A DNA stretch of 55,209 bases from SYIM01 sp041182885. GTDB lineage: Bacteria > Pseudomonadota > Gammaproteobacteria > Burkholderiales > Burkholderiaceae_E. Each line of letters starts with the position of its first letter. Position 1 is the first letter of the stretch. The notes beneath the pieces were generated by a model. The model was given only the letters and a program-made list of their open reading frames with translations, was not told the origin of the DNA and made no database searches. A program made the translations under genes and the position numbers. Of the stretch, positions 25,142-34,340 are shown one piece after another. Location of the stretch: NCBI GenBank assembly GCA_049423065.1, contig JBMSQB010000020.1, forward strand, positions 1 to 55,209, given 5' to 3'.

Positions 25142-26836
25142 TCAGGCCTGGCGCTTCTTGAGCGATCGGGTATCGATGCAGTGCGAGCTTCCCGGAAGCC
25201 GCGCGGCCAGCGACTTCAGTTCCCCGCGCTGCACCTTCTGGGACGCGGTGAGCGGCAATGCGTCGACGAATGCGACATAGCCTGGCGCCTTGTAATAAGC
25301 GAGCCGCTCAAGGCACCACTGCACGAGCAACCGGGCAGCCTGCTCACGAGCCGTTGCATCCGCAGGCGGCGCCGCTGCAATGACACAGGCAAGCACTTCG
25401 TCGCCACGTACCGGATCCGGGGTGGCCGCCACCGCCACAGCACGAACCAGCGGATGCTGGAGGAGCACACTTTCAACCTCGACCGCGGCGATGTTCTCGC
25501 CGCTTCGTCGAATCACGTTCTTTCGGCGGTCGATGAAGTGGTAGAGCCCGTTGGCATCGCGTGAAACCACATCGCCGGTATGAAACCAGCCACCCGCCCA
25601 GGCCTCATCGGTGGCCTGCGCGTCTTTGAGATAGCCCGAATAAAAACCATCACGCGGATCGGCGCCACGATGCCGCACCAGCAATTCGCCGGGTTCATCA
25701 ACGGCGGCGTCGGCGCCGTGATCGGCCACGATCCGCACCTCGACCTCGGGGTTGTCGGGTCCGAAGCAGTTGCTGCCCACGGCGCGCGGCTCGCGGTGGG
25801 CTATCAGCACCGCACCCGCACCGGTTTCCGTCATCGACCAGCCCTCAACCAGCGGAAAGCCGAACCGCTTCTCGAAGGGCTCATGCAGGCTTCGATTGAC
25901 ACCCGCGCCGAAACCGAACCGGACCGTGTGATCGCGATCGGCCTGCGACTCGGGCGATTTCATCAGCATGGCAGGCATCACGCCCAGGTAGTGGATGACC
26001 GTTGCACCAAACTCGCGAACCGCCGGCCACCAGCCATCGGGATGAAACCGGTCAACCAGGCTGATGCAGCCGCCCGTCACGATCATGGTCACCACTGAAA
26101 ACGCCATTGCATTCATGTGATTGACCGGAAGCGGGGTGATCATGCGCTCGCAGCCCACGCGCAGCGACACATGGCCGTCGAGTTCGGCATACCACTGCGC
26201 GGCAAGCAGGTAGTAGCGGTTGCTGAGCATGCAGCCCTTGGGCCGCCCGGTGGTGCCGGAGGTGTAAAGAAGACCGCACTCGGTGCGCAGCCCCGGCACC
26301 TCATTCGAAAACGGCGGCGGCGTGCTGCAGGTGGGTGGCAGATCGTCGGGCCCGATCACAGCGAGCGAACAGTTCGCGGCCTGGGCGGCTGCCGCGAGCA
26401 GCGCATGACGTGACGGAGTCGCGATGGCGAGCCCGATACCTGAATGCTCGATCAGATATTCGAGTTCGGCTGAGCGCAATTCACCGCTGATGGGCACCAC
26501 CGATGCACCGATCCCGTTCAAGGCCAGCCAATGCAGCAAGAACGCCGGCCGGTTGTCGAGCATGAGGCCCACGCGATGCCCGTGCCCGTAGCCGGCCGAA
26601 ACATAGGCCTGCCGCAGCCGGATGATGGCCGCCTGGGCCGCGCCATAGGTGATGACGCACGGCGACATGCCGTAGGCAGCAGCGGTGCCACTCAGTACCT
26701 GAATGAAGGGATGATCGGGCCAGCGGGCTGCAGCCAGGGCGAGCGCCTGCGCAACGGTTTGCGCTGCGGACGGGCTCGCGGGCTCACCCGGTTGAGCGCA
26801 GGTGATCGGGGCGTCGGGTGATGCAGGGGGGCTCAA
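25142..26836 (-). CDS. AMP-dependent acyl/aryl-CoA ligase
   Basis: This is a 564-residue ANL-superfamily adenylating enzyme that makes acyl-CoA from an acid, ATP and CoA. P-loop YTSGTTGRPKGCML, the GWSMTETGAG motif, GWFHTGDVV, and the C-terminal RRKNVIRRSGENIA hinge and the QKVQRGEL segment with the catalytic Lys are present. I favour the TTG at 26836 because GAGGA lies 4 bases before it and it avoids overlap with the dioxygenase beta gene; an ATG at 26884 would add 16 residues but lacks a ribosome-binding site. Arrangement in the operon suggests that it activates the oxygenated acid or the imported acid. Confidence 0.93.
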   Translation of the reverse strand: MSPPASPDAPITCAQPGEPASPSAAQTVAQALALAAARWPDHPFIQVLSGTAAAYGMSPCVITYGAAQAAIIRLRQAYVSAGYGHGHRVGLMLDNRPAFLLHWLALNGIGASVVPISGELRSAELEYLIEHSGIGLAIATPSRHALLAAAAQAANCSLAVIGPDDLPPTCSTPPPFSNEVPGLRTECGLLYTSGTTGRPKGCMLSNRYYLLAAQWYAELDGHVSLRVGCERMITPLPVNHMNAMAFSVVTMIVTGGCISLVDRFHPDGWWPAVREFGATVIHYLGVMPAMLMKSPESQADRDHTVRFGFGAGVNRSLHEPFEKRFGFPLVEGWSMTETGAGAVLIAHREPRAVGSNCFGPDNPEVEVRIVADHGADAAVDEPGELLVRHRGADPRDGFYSGYLKDAQATDEAWAGGWFHTGDVVSRDANGLYHFIDRRKNVIRRSGENIAAVEVESVLLQHPLVRAVAVAATPDPVRGDEVLACVIAAAPPADATAREQAARLLVQWCLERLAYYKAPGYVAFVDALPLTASQKVQRGELKSLAARLPGSSHCIDTRSLKKRQA

Positions 26837-26843
26837 CGGATCC

Positions 26844-27323
26844 TCACATGAAAAGACTGATGTTACCGAAGGCAGCATCGCCATTCACAAGATCAATGCG
26901 CTTCAACCGTATCCGAAGCCTGTCGCCCTCGGTGACCAGATGGTGGGTGGCCCAGCCCGCATAGAGTGTCTGCCGATCGAGCCGGGTCTCAACATAGTGA
27001 AACGCGGTTCGCACGCGGAACTCGCCCCGCGCTTCATCCAGACTTTCCACCCGCGGCGTTTGGAGAAGATGATGGCAACGCGAACGCGGCTGCTCGGAAT
27101 AGGTGCGCGCACCCGACAGGCGCTCGATCCGGATACGCAGCAGCAGCTTGTCCTCGTACATGAGCGAATTGTGCAGAAGCGGATCGGTTTGTCCGGGTGC
27201 AATCGGTATCCAGTAGCGCGCGTCATCTGTAAAGAGATCGAGCCATTCCGGGAACCGCCCGTCGTCGAGCATCTGTGCTTCGTCGAGTATGAACTCGGTC
27301 AGACGGTGGGTGATGTCGTTCAT
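26844..27323 (-). CDS. Ring-hydroxylating dioxygenase beta subunit (pair 1)
   Basis: This is a 159-residue small subunit of the NTF2-like fold, structural partner of the alpha subunit. Conserved features are the N-terminal TEFILDEAQMLDDGRFPEWL helix, FTDDARYWIP, and SRCHHLL. The ATG at 27323 overlaps the alpha-subunit stop by 4 bp; upstream in-frame sequence belongs to the alpha gene. It resembles the beta subunit encoded at 28676-29173, consistent with duplication of an alpha/beta pair. Confidence 0.93.
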   Translation of the reverse strand: MNDITHRLTEFILDEAQMLDDGRFPEWLDLFTDDARYWIPIAPGQTDPLLHNSLMYEDKLLLRIRIERLSGARTYSEQPRSRCHHLLQTPRVESLDEARGEFRVRTAFHYVETRLDRQTLYAGWATHHLVTEGDRLRIRLKRIDLVNGDAAFGNISLFM

Positions 27324-28651
27324 GATGCAGCCTCCTCCTGGGCCGACATGAAGCGAAGCCAGGCGCGGAACTGGTTGCGCATCTGCGCCTCGCTGGTGCC
27401 GCGCACCACCTCGGCGCTGGTCGCGCCCTCGCCCGCATGAAACAGACGCCCAAGGTTGACCCAATCGCGAAGCCCCGACTGAAGCCCCTGCTGCGCCCGC
27501 TCGTAGACCTCGAGGTCATCATGACCAACGATCGAGCCCGGCGAATTGATCAGCCGGTTGTACATGCAGGTTCGCTCGAGCAGCAGGTCGGGTGCCCCCA
27601 CCAGGCGAAAGGTCCAGCTCTCGACCAGGGTGCGGTCGGCCGCCAGCGGCTTGAACACACGCAGGGTCTGAATCGGCCCCTTCACCATGATGTTCGGGAA
27701 GTACATGGTGTTGTGCCGAACCTCGCCGAGAATGCGGCGGGTTCGCTCCTCGCCATAGGCGGCCACCATCGCTTCCTGGTAGCCGGGTATCGCCGAGTAA
27801 GCGGCGTGAATGGAATCGCTCACACCGGTATGGCCATGGCCGTTTGGCCAGATCCGGATCCCCATGTTGTCAAAGAATTTGTAGGTACCCACGAACGGCG
27901 CGAACTGCTCAACCGCCATGGGCTTGGGCGTACCCTCTGGCTGCTCGCCCCAGATGCGCACGGTGGTTCCAGCGGACGACTCATGCGCGACCATCGGGTG
28001 ACAGGCATCGGTCTGGTTCTCCGCGAGCATTTTCCAGTTGCATCCATGCATGTACCGGAGCATGCCGCCGGTGACCTCGAGTCGACCTGCCGGCGCCCGA
28101 TCGACCATGTTATCGAGGGTGGAAAGGGATTCGCCGAAATAGTCGTGAAATCCAACGCCCTCGCCGCTCAGGCGGCAAAAGACGAACCCGCGATAGACCT
28201 CCACGGCGCCGGCGCGCGCGAGGCCCAGCCTTGCCTCCGTCGCCTCAAAGCCGGTGCCGTCGTAGCCGTCCCGAAGTGGAATGTTCTGCAGTGCGCCGTC
28301 GGTGCCGAAGGTCCAGGCGTGATAGGGGCAACGGATGAAGCGTCCGAGATTTCCCGACCCCTCGCTCACCAGTCGCACACCCTTGTGCGAACAGCGATTG
28401 ATCAAGACCGAGATGCCGCCATCGGCTCGCCGAACCATCACGACCGGCTCGGCGCCGACGCTGGTTGTGAAATAGTCGCCTGCGTTGGGCACCTGGCTGT
28501 CGTGTCCAACGAACACCCAGGTTGAGCGAAACAGCCGGGACATCTCGAGGTTGAAAATCTCCGGATCGGTATACACCGCCCGGTGCACCTCATTGTCGCG
28601 AACCAGCGCGCGCAGGGCTGCGCGCGTCCATCGCGTGGCTGAGTTGATCAT
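27320..28651 (-). CDS. Ring-hydroxylating dioxygenase alpha subunit (pair 1)
   Basis: This is a 443-residue large subunit with a Rieske [2Fe-2S] domain (C87, H89 and C108, H111 in CSHKG and CPYHAW) and a catalytic domain with the mononuclear iron site (D215, H218, H223 in NQTDACHPMVAHES, and probably an Asp of GHDDLEVYER). It would insert both atoms of O2 into an aromatic or related substrate. Ferredoxin and reductase genes are not in the window, so electron supply must come from elsewhere. The gene follows the second beta gene by 24 bp and overlaps its own beta gene by 4 bp. The substrate class cannot be told from sequence alone. Confidence 0.95.
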   Translation of the reverse strand: MINSATRWTRAALRALVRDNEVHRAVYTDPEIFNLEMSRLFRSTWVFVGHDSQVPNAGDYFTTSVGAEPVVMVRRADGGISVLINRCSHKGVRLVSEGSGNLGRFIRCPYHAWTFGTDGALQNIPLRDGYDGTGFEATEARLGLARAGAVEVYRGFVFCRLSGEGVGFHDYFGESLSTLDNMVDRAPAGRLEVTGGMLRYMHGCNWKMLAENQTDACHPMVAHESSAGTTVRIWGEQPEGTPKPMAVEQFAPFVGTYKFFDNMGIRIWPNGHGHTGVSDSIHAAYSAIPGYQEAMVAAYGEERTRRILGEVRHNTMYFPNIMVKGPIQTLRVFKPLAADRTLVESWTFRLVGAPDLLLERTCMYNRLINSPGSIVGHDDLEVYERAQQGLQSGLRDWVNLGRLFHAGEGATSAEVVRGTSEAQMRNQFRAWLRFMSAQEEAAS

Positions 28652-28675
28652 CCCCCCTCCCGCTCTTGCTTCAGA

Positions 28676-29173
28676 TCAAATATAGAACTCTACCGCCGGC
28701 AGCGCCTCGCCCGCGTGGAGCAGATCCACCCGTTTGAGCACGATCAGAAAACCTGACGCCGCGCGACGCAAGCGGTGGTGGGCCACGCCGGGCAGCGTCA
28801 CCGTTCGACCCGCACGAAGTTCGGTATACAGAAATGCGGTTCGCAGACCAAAAATGCCGCCGGCGAGATCGGCCTCAATCACCTCAGGCGTCTGCAGCAG
28901 ATGATGACAACGCCCGGCAGGTTGCTGGGAATGCGCATGGGCGCTACGCAGGCGCTCGATATGAACACGCCTCAGCATGCGGTCGTCATAAAGATGCGAG
29001 GCCTCGAGACGCGGGTCCTGGGCGGAACTGGACGCTGGCAGCCAGTAAACACCGTCGTCGGCAAACAGGCGATCCCACTCGTCCAGGCGCTGTTCATCCA
29101 GCAGCCGGGCCTCGCGCACCACCACGGCCTGAAGCTGGCGTTCAAGATCGGGGGGCACCACCTGCTCGCTCAT
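28676..29173 (-). CDS. Ring-hydroxylating dioxygenase beta subunit (pair 2)
   Basis: This is a 165-residue small subunit, paralogous to that at 26844-27323: the same LLDEQRLDEWDRLFADDGVYWLP pattern split by short differences, and the shared GRCHHLLQTPEV segment. The ATG at 29173 overlaps the alpha-subunit stop by 4 bp; codons upstream belong to the alpha gene. It completes the second alpha/beta oxygenase. Confidence 0.92.
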   Translation of the reverse strand: MSEQVVPPDLERQLQAVVVREARLLDEQRLDEWDRLFADDGVYWLPASSSAQDPRLEASHLYDDRMLRRVHIERLRSAHAHSQQPAGRCHHLLQTPEVIEADLAGGIFGLRTAFLYTELRAGRTVTLPGVAHHRLRRAASGFLIVLKRVDLLHAGEALPAVEFYI

Positions 29174-30489
29174 GACCTGCGCCCCGGGGTGTCCGGCCCA
29201 CGGTCCGACATCAGCTCCGCCCATGCTGCGTACTGGTTGCGAAGCAGCGCCTCATCCACGCCACCCACATCACGCGGCAGTTCAGCTTTCGCCCCACTCC
29301 CCCGATGCAGGCTTACCCACGGATTGGGGCCGGCGGCCAGGCTTTTCTGGATGCGCTCGAAGAGATGCAAGTCATCATGCGCCACCAGCGAAAGCGGCGA
29401 AAACACCTGGCGGTTGTAAAGGAGCGCGCTTTCAAGCAGCGCATCGGGCGCCCCTTCCGGCTGAAACGCCCAGGCTTCGATGATGGTGTGGTTGTGCGCG
29501 AGCGGCCGCAGCACACGCATCACCTGGGGCGCCCCCTTGAGGGCCATGGTGGGATAAAACACGACGTTCTGTGGCGAAAACGCAAGCACGCGCGCGGCCC
29601 GGTCCTCGCCATGCGCTTTGCGAAGGGACTGGCCGTAATCGCCCAGCGCGCTGTATGAGGTGTGCAAGCTTTGATGCGTGCCCAGCACACTGTGGCCCCC
29701 GGGCAGCACACGCCCGCCCATCTTCTCGAAAAAGGTGTAGCCCGATCCAAAGGGAAGCAGCTGGCGCATGGCCAGTGGCGTCTCGGTGCCTTCCGGCGGA
29801 TTTCCCCATACCGCCCGTGCAGAGAGCGTGGCCGATGCATGGGTGGTCACCGGATGGACCGAATCATTGATGTTCTCGAGGTAAATTTTCCAGTTGGCAC
29901 GGATTTCGGTGCGTAGCACCCCGCCCGCCAGCCTCAACCGCCCCACCGGTGAACGGTCCGCAATCAGATCGAGCGCATCGACGAGCTCTCCCATCGACTG
30001 CCGGAAATCATGCCCATCGCTTTCGGCCCGGGCAAAGACAAAGCCGCGATGAACGGCCACCTCGCCCCAGTGGGTCAGACCACGCGCCGCCTCGCTCTCC
30101 GGAAACGCCGTGCCTTCGTAGCCCTCGCGAAGCGGCATCCCTGCCAGGCCCCCATCCGTCGCATAGGTCCAGCCGTGATAAGGGCACCGCAGCACCCGGG
30201 CAATCTGGCCGGCCGCCCCGCTCACCACCGGCGCGCCCTTGTGCGCGCAGCGGTTGTGGAGCACCACAATGCTTGCGTCTTCGCGCCTCAGCATGAGCAC
30301 GGGATCGCCTGCCAACCCGCAGGTGATGAAGTCGCCCGGGAGCGGAATCTGACTGTCGTGCCCCACAAACAGCCACGCTCGCCGGAACAGCCTGGCGCGC
30401 TCAAGCGCGAACACCTCGGCGCTCAGATAGAGATCGCGGTGGACCTGATCGCCCCTGACCAGATCGGGCGCCGCCAGCACACCCGTCAT
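29170..30489 (-). CDS. Ring-hydroxylating dioxygenase alpha subunit (pair 2)
   Basis: This is a 439-residue large subunit. Rieske ligands are C81, H83 and C102, H105 (CAHKG, CPYHGW), and the iron site has D209, H212, H217 in NINDSVHPVTTHAS. It is clearly paralogous to the alpha subunit at 27320-28651, but differs throughout the substrate-pocket region, so two substrates or two steps are likely. It begins within the DctM stop (4-bp overlap), linking the transporter to the oxygenases in one transcript. Confidence 0.95.
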   Translation of the reverse strand: MTGVLAAPDLVRGDQVHRDLYLSAEVFALERARLFRRAWLFVGHDSQIPLPGDFITCGLAGDPVLMLRREDASIVVLHNRCAHKGAPVVSGAAGQIARVLRCPYHGWTYATDGGLAGMPLREGYEGTAFPESEAARGLTHWGEVAVHRGFVFARAESDGHDFRQSMGELVDALDLIADRSPVGRLRLAGGVLRTEIRANWKIYLENINDSVHPVTTHASATLSARAVWGNPPEGTETPLAMRQLLPFGSGYTFFEKMGGRVLPGGHSVLGTHQSLHTSYSALGDYGQSLRKAHGEDRAARVLAFSPQNVVFYPTMALKGAPQVMRVLRPLAHNHTIIEAWAFQPEGAPDALLESALLYNRQVFSPLSLVAHDDLHLFERIQKSLAAGPNPWVSLHRGSGAKAELPRDVGGVDEALLRNQYAAWAELMSDRGPDTPGRRS

Positions 30490-31805
30490 TTGCCAAGCAG
30501 CACAGAAGGCAGCCAGGTCGCGATCGGCGGGAACGTCCAGACCAGGCCGATCATCAGCAGCCCCATGATCACGTAAGGGGTGACCGCAGCAAAAATTTCA
30601 GTCGTGGGGATGGAGGCCGGTGCCACGCTCCGCATGGTGAACAGCAGCATGCCGAACGGCGGCGTGAGAAGCCCCAGTTGCATGCAAATCAGGTACAGCA
30701 CCCCCCACCAGAGGGGATCCCAGCCATAGAACTGAACCAGCGGCATGAAGAAGGGCAGCGTGATCAGCATCATGCTGACCTGGTCGAGAAAGCAACCGAG
30801 AATCAGCAGGATCACGAGCATGCCGGCGAGCACGCCCCAGGGTGGAATCGCTGCATCACGCACCAGCCCCACCAGCCCGTTGGTGGCACCCGAGAACGAC
30901 AGGATCTGCGAGAACGTGGTGGCACCGATGATGATGAACAGGATGACGCCTGAAATCGCGGCCGTGCCCGTAAGCGCCTTGGCGAGCGATTGCAGGGTAA
31001 GCACCCGATAAAGGAGCGACACCACGACTGTGGCCAGCGCGCCGATGGCTGCGCTTTCGGTGGGCGTGGCCCAGCCCGCCGACATGGCGGCAATGACCAG
31101 AACAAAGATCAGGACCAGGGGCGTCACGTTGATCACCAGCGGCCCCCAGCGTGCCCAGCCCTGGTGCTCCTCGCGGCTGAAGCCTGGCGCAAGCGACGGG
31201 TCGCGATAAACACTCAACAGGATCCAGCCCAGAAACATGGATGCGAGACAGATGCCGGGCACCACCCCTGCAATCAGCAGCCCGGAGATGGAGATGCTCG
31301 CCAGACTGCCCAGAAGCACCGTGATGGCCGACGGCGGAATCAGCATATCCACGCCACCGATCGCCATGATGGGCCCCATGGCCATGCGCGGGTGATACCC
31401 CCGGCGCAGCATCTCCGGCAGGAGCAGGCTGCCCAGGAGGGCTGTGGTGGCAATGGTCGAGCCCGAAATCGCCGAGAACACGGTACCTGCCACGATCGCC
31501 ACCACGCTCAGCCGCGCGGGCACGCCTCGAATCGCACGATCGAATCCGTCGATCGCGCGGACCGCAAGCCCGGTATGAAAAAGCACCTCACCCATCAGGA
31601 TGAAAAAAGGAATGGGCGTGAGCGAAAAATTGGTGATGGAAGCCACGCCGTTCCGGACCGCCTGCATGAGCCCCGCCTCACCCCCGAGGAACACCAGGGC
31701 GCCCACGATATTGATGCCGAGAAACGCGATGCCGGCCGGCAGCCCCGCAAGGAGCAGCACGGTCAGGACCCCGAAGAGGAGCAGCAACCCCTGCCACCAG
31801 ATCAT
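30486..31805 (-). CDS. TRAP transporter large permease (DctM-type), first set
   Basis: This is a 439-residue multi-helix transport subunit. Motifs match the family: LTPIPFFILMGEVLFHTGLA, GTVFSAISGSTIATTALLG, IMAIGGVDMLIPPSAITVLLG, TPTESAAIGALAT and LGLLTPPFGMLLFTMRSV. The ATG at 31805 overlaps the DctQ stop by 4 bp, so I prefer it to frames reaching back into DctQ. It lies directly upstream of a dioxygenase alpha gene. With genes 31802-33281 it forms a second full TRAP system. Confidence 0.94.
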   Translation of the reverse strand: MIWWQGLLLLFGVLTVLLLAGLPAGIAFLGINIVGALVFLGGEAGLMQAVRNGVASITNFSLTPIPFFILMGEVLFHTGLAVRAIDGFDRAIRGVPARLSVVAIVAGTVFSAISGSTIATTALLGSLLLPEMLRRGYHPRMAMGPIMAIGGVDMLIPPSAITVLLGSLASISISGLLIAGVVPGICLASMFLGWILLSVYRDPSLAPGFSREEHQGWARWGPLVINVTPLVLIFVLVIAAMSAGWATPTESAAIGALATVVVSLLYRVLTLQSLAKALTGTAAISGVILFIIIGATTFSQILSFSGATNGLVGLVRDAAIPPWGVLAGMLVILLILGCFLDQVSMMLITLPFFMPLVQFYGWDPLWWGVLYLICMQLGLLTPPFGMLLFTMRSVAPASIPTTEIFAAVTPYVIMGLLMIGLVWTFPPIATWLPSVLLGK

Positions 31806-32287
31806 GCCGCCGCTCCCTGCTCGGACACCAGCCCCTCGGGATAAAGCATCCGCCGGCCACACTCCAGCGCGAGGAGCGCAAAACCGATCGGAAAGGGAAC
31901 GTAGAGCCACCACTCGGGAAAGACCAGCGCTTTCAGCACCACACTCCCTGCGGCCCGGCTGTCGAGTACCGTGAGCGTGCCGTACCAGGTGAGCACCAGG
32001 CTCACGATCAGCCCCAGCGACGACGCCAGGCGATCGAGCCGGCGTTGCCCCGCGGGCGAGAGCAAGGCCCCCAACAGGTCAAGCCGCACATGCTGGTTGC
32101 GCCACATGAGCCACGGGGCCGCGGCCAGTGTGGCAAGCGGCAGCGCGTATTCGGTGACTTCGTTGATCCAGGGAAGCGACCGAAGCCCGAGATTGCGGGA
32201 CAGCACATCGAAGCACACCAGCACGGTGATCGCTCCGAAGGTGCCCGCTGAAACCGCACCACACGCCCGCATCAGCCAGGCATACAC
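31802..32287 (-). CDS. TRAP transporter small permease (DctQ-type), first set
   Basis: This is a 161-residue four-helix membrane protein. The helix layout, the central LPLATLAAAPWLMWRNQHVRLDL split by the loop, and the VFPEWWLYVPFPIGFALLALE segment match DctQ. The start lies 26 bp after the DctP stop and the end overlaps DctM by 4 bp. The partner assignment is by position. Confidence 0.87.
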   Translation of the reverse strand: MYAWLMRACGAVSAGTFGAITVLVCFDVLSRNLGLRSLPWINEVTEYALPLATLAAAPWLMWRNQHVRLDLLGALLSPAGQRRLDRLASSLGLIVSLVLTWYGTLTVLDSRAAGSVVLKALVFPEWWLYVPFPIGFALLALECGRRMLYPEGLVSEQGAAA

Positions 32288-32312
32288 GCCGCGCGCTCCC
32301 GAGTGCGAGGCG

Positions 32313-33281
32313 TCAGGGAGCCATCAGCTGGCGAAGCTTCGGCCCATGCTGCGGGCTGGTCGCGATCACGCCTGCCCACCCTGCATCAAGTGACAGCTGC
32401 AGAAATTTCTTCGCCTCGGCCTCGGGCAGGCGGATGACCTCGATGCCTGCATCGGCCTGCCGCTTGGTTTCAGCCGGCGCCGCTTTGGTTGCCATGTCGG
32501 CGTTGAGGCTTTCCAGCCACTCACCCTGCTTCTCAAGGAATGCTTTCTGGGCGGCATTCAAAGCGTTCCAGCTCTTGGCACTGAAGATCACACCCAGCTC
32601 GATGTTGTAGAAACCGGGATCGACACGGAATTTTGTTTTCTCGTGCCAGCCGAGGTCAAAGATTCCCAGGAGGGGCCATCCATAGCCATCGACCACCCCA
32701 CGGTCCAGCGCGGTGTAAACCTCGCCAGGAGCCACCTGCATCACCGACGCACCCAGCCGCGTGAAAAACTCGCGATAAATGGGAGCGATACGGATCTTGA
32801 GCCCGCTGAGATCGGCCTTGTCGATCCGCTTGTTGAGGTAGATGTGATAGGGCACGCCGTCACCGGTGCGGGCGAAGTAGTAAAGCCCCTTTTCCATCAT
32901 GAGCTTGTTCAGAAACTCGACCGTGCCGTTGCGACGCATCTCCGCCCAGGGTACCGAGGCGTAGTTCACCGCCAGCGACTCGGGCGACACACTGGCAATG
33001 AACGAGGTGGTGGTGTTGGAAAGGTCGACCACACCATTTCGGAGCGCCGCGCCCTGCTCCATGGTGGGAATCGCCTTGGGCCCGCCCAGGTAGTTGATCT
33101 GAACCAGCCCCTTGCCCTCCTGGTTCACCTTCTCAACGAAGCGCTCGAAATTTCGCGCGTAGGTGGTGCCTTCCTGAAATGCGTTCACCGCCCGCAAGGT
33201 CACCTGTTGGGCAGAAACAGGAAAGACGGCGGACAAGAGCGTTACAGCAGCAGCCAGACCAAGCGTATGTCGACGAATCAT
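32313..33281 (-). CDS. TRAP transporter substrate-binding protein (DctP-type), first set
   Basis: This is a 322-residue periplasmic receptor with a signal peptide (MIRRHTLGLAAAVTLL to VSAQQ). The fold markers are VTLRAVNAFQEGTTYARNFERF, the KADLSGLKIRIAPIYREFFTRLG segment (broken here for length) with the conserved Arg, and GVVDGYGWPLLGIFDLGW. I chose the ATG at 33281, which has GGAGG about 9 bases upstream; one at 33308 adds nine polar residues before the signal peptide. It differs strongly from the other DctP of this operon, so the two transporters probably take different ligands. Confidence 0.92.
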   Translation of the reverse strand: MIRRHTLGLAAAVTLLSAVFPVSAQQVTLRAVNAFQEGTTYARNFERFVEKVNQEGKGLVQINYLGGPKAIPTMEQGAALRNGVVDLSNTTTSFIASVSPESLAVNYASVPWAEMRRNGTVEFLNKLMMEKGLYYFARTGDGVPYHIYLNKRIDKADLSGLKIRIAPIYREFFTRLGASVMQVAPGEVYTALDRGVVDGYGWPLLGIFDLGWHEKTKFRVDPGFYNIELGVIFSAKSWNALNAAQKAFLEKQGEWLESLNADMATKAAPAETKRQADAGIEVIRLPEAEAKKFLQLSLDAGWAGVIATSPQHGPKLRQLMAP

Positions 33282-33335
33282 TGGGGCATCCTCCGGGGTT
33301 GTTGTCATGAGCGGCCCGCTTGCCGCCTGTCGTTC

Positions 33336-34340
33336 TCAGGAAATTGTGTCACGGGATGCGGGTCGGAAGCCACCCGCATGTCGAAGCATGCCAAGGGTGC
33401 GGGACAACACGTCGCGCCGGTACGCTGCCACATCACGCCCCGCATAGTCGTAAAACCCTCGGCCACTTTTCAACCCCAGCGCCCCGTCGGCGATCATCTG
33501 ACCGATCACCTCGGGCGCACGATAACGCTCGGCGCTGACCGAGGCCGACATCTCGCGGCTCGCATGATGAAGGATGTCGGCACCGCCGAAATCGATGAAC
33601 TCCACAACCCCGATTGCCGCGAAACGCAGCCCCATTCCGAATCGGGTTGCACGGTCGATTTCCTCGGCGGTGGCCGCCCCTTCCTCGATCATGCGCGCGG
33701 CCTCGTTCATCACCAGCGCCTGCAGGCGCGGCACGATGTAGCCAGGCGTTGCGCCACAGACCACCGGGATCTTGCCAATCGACTCCATCAGCGAGCGCGC
33801 GCGCGCCAGCACACCCGGATCGGTGCCAGGGTGCACCGACAATTCCACCACCGGGATCAGATAGGCCGGATTCAGCCAGTGGATGTTCAGAAAGCGCTCC
33901 GGATTGGACACCAGCGGCGCCAGTTCGGTGACCAGAATGCTGCTGGTGGTGGAGGTCAGAATGGCATCGCGGCTGCACGCCGCCGACAACATCGAGAAGG
34001 CCTCGCGCTTGGCTTCAATGGTCTCGGGAACGCCCTCGAACACCAGAAGCGCGGCGGCCAATGCGTCGTGGGCCTCGTCGGCAAAGACGCACTCGATTCT
34101 GCCGAGCAGCACCGCCACCTGATCGGCGTCGAGCGCACCCAGATCCACCAGCGCTGCGAGACTCGCACGAAGCTCGGCTTCAATTTCGCCTGCCAGCCGA
34201 TCCCGATCGGCAGCCGAACGTGACCTGAGATCGATCAGGCTGACGCGATATCCCGCCCACGCAAAAGCGAGCGCAATGCTTCGCCCCATCCGCCCCGCGC
34301 CCGCTGCCGCAAACCGTGGACGGTCGGCGATGGTCATCAC
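33336..34340 (-). CDS. 3-hydroxyacyl-CoA dehydrogenase-family NAD-dependent dehydrogenase
   Basis: This is a 334-residue single-function member of the 3-hydroxyacyl-CoA dehydrogenase family (also containing L-gulonate/lambda-crystallin and carnitine dehydrogenases). The Rossmann motif is GAGRMGRSIA at the N terminus; the catalytic His is in NIHWLNPAYLIP; the C-terminal domain begins TPGYIVPRLQALVMNEAARM and ends GLKSGRGFYDYAG. It oxidises a 3-hydroxy acid or its CoA ester; no hydratase domain is attached. The ATG overlaps the opine-dehydrogenase-like gene by 4 bp. Confidence 0.92.
   Translation of the reverse strand: MMTIADRPRFAAAGAGRMGRSIALAFAWAGYRVSLIDLRSRSAADRDRLAGEIEAELRASLAALVDLGALDADQVAVLLGRIECVFADEAHDALAAALLVFEGVPETIEAKREAFSMLSAACSRDAILTSTTSSILVTELAPLVSNPERFLNIHWLNPAYLIPVVELSVHPGTDPGVLARARSLMESIGKIPVVCGATPGYIVPRLQALVMNEAARMIEEGAATAEEIDRATRFGMGLRFAAIGVVEFIDFGGADILHHASREMSASVSAERYRAPEVIGQMIADGALGLKSGRGFYDYAGRDVAAYRRDVLSRTLGMLRHAGGFRPASRDTIS

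Noticed and set aside
26836..26884. ATG at 26884 as the start of the CoA ligase
   Set aside because: It overlaps the dioxygenase beta gene by 41 bp and has no Shine-Dalgarno, while TTG 26836 has GAGGA just before it.
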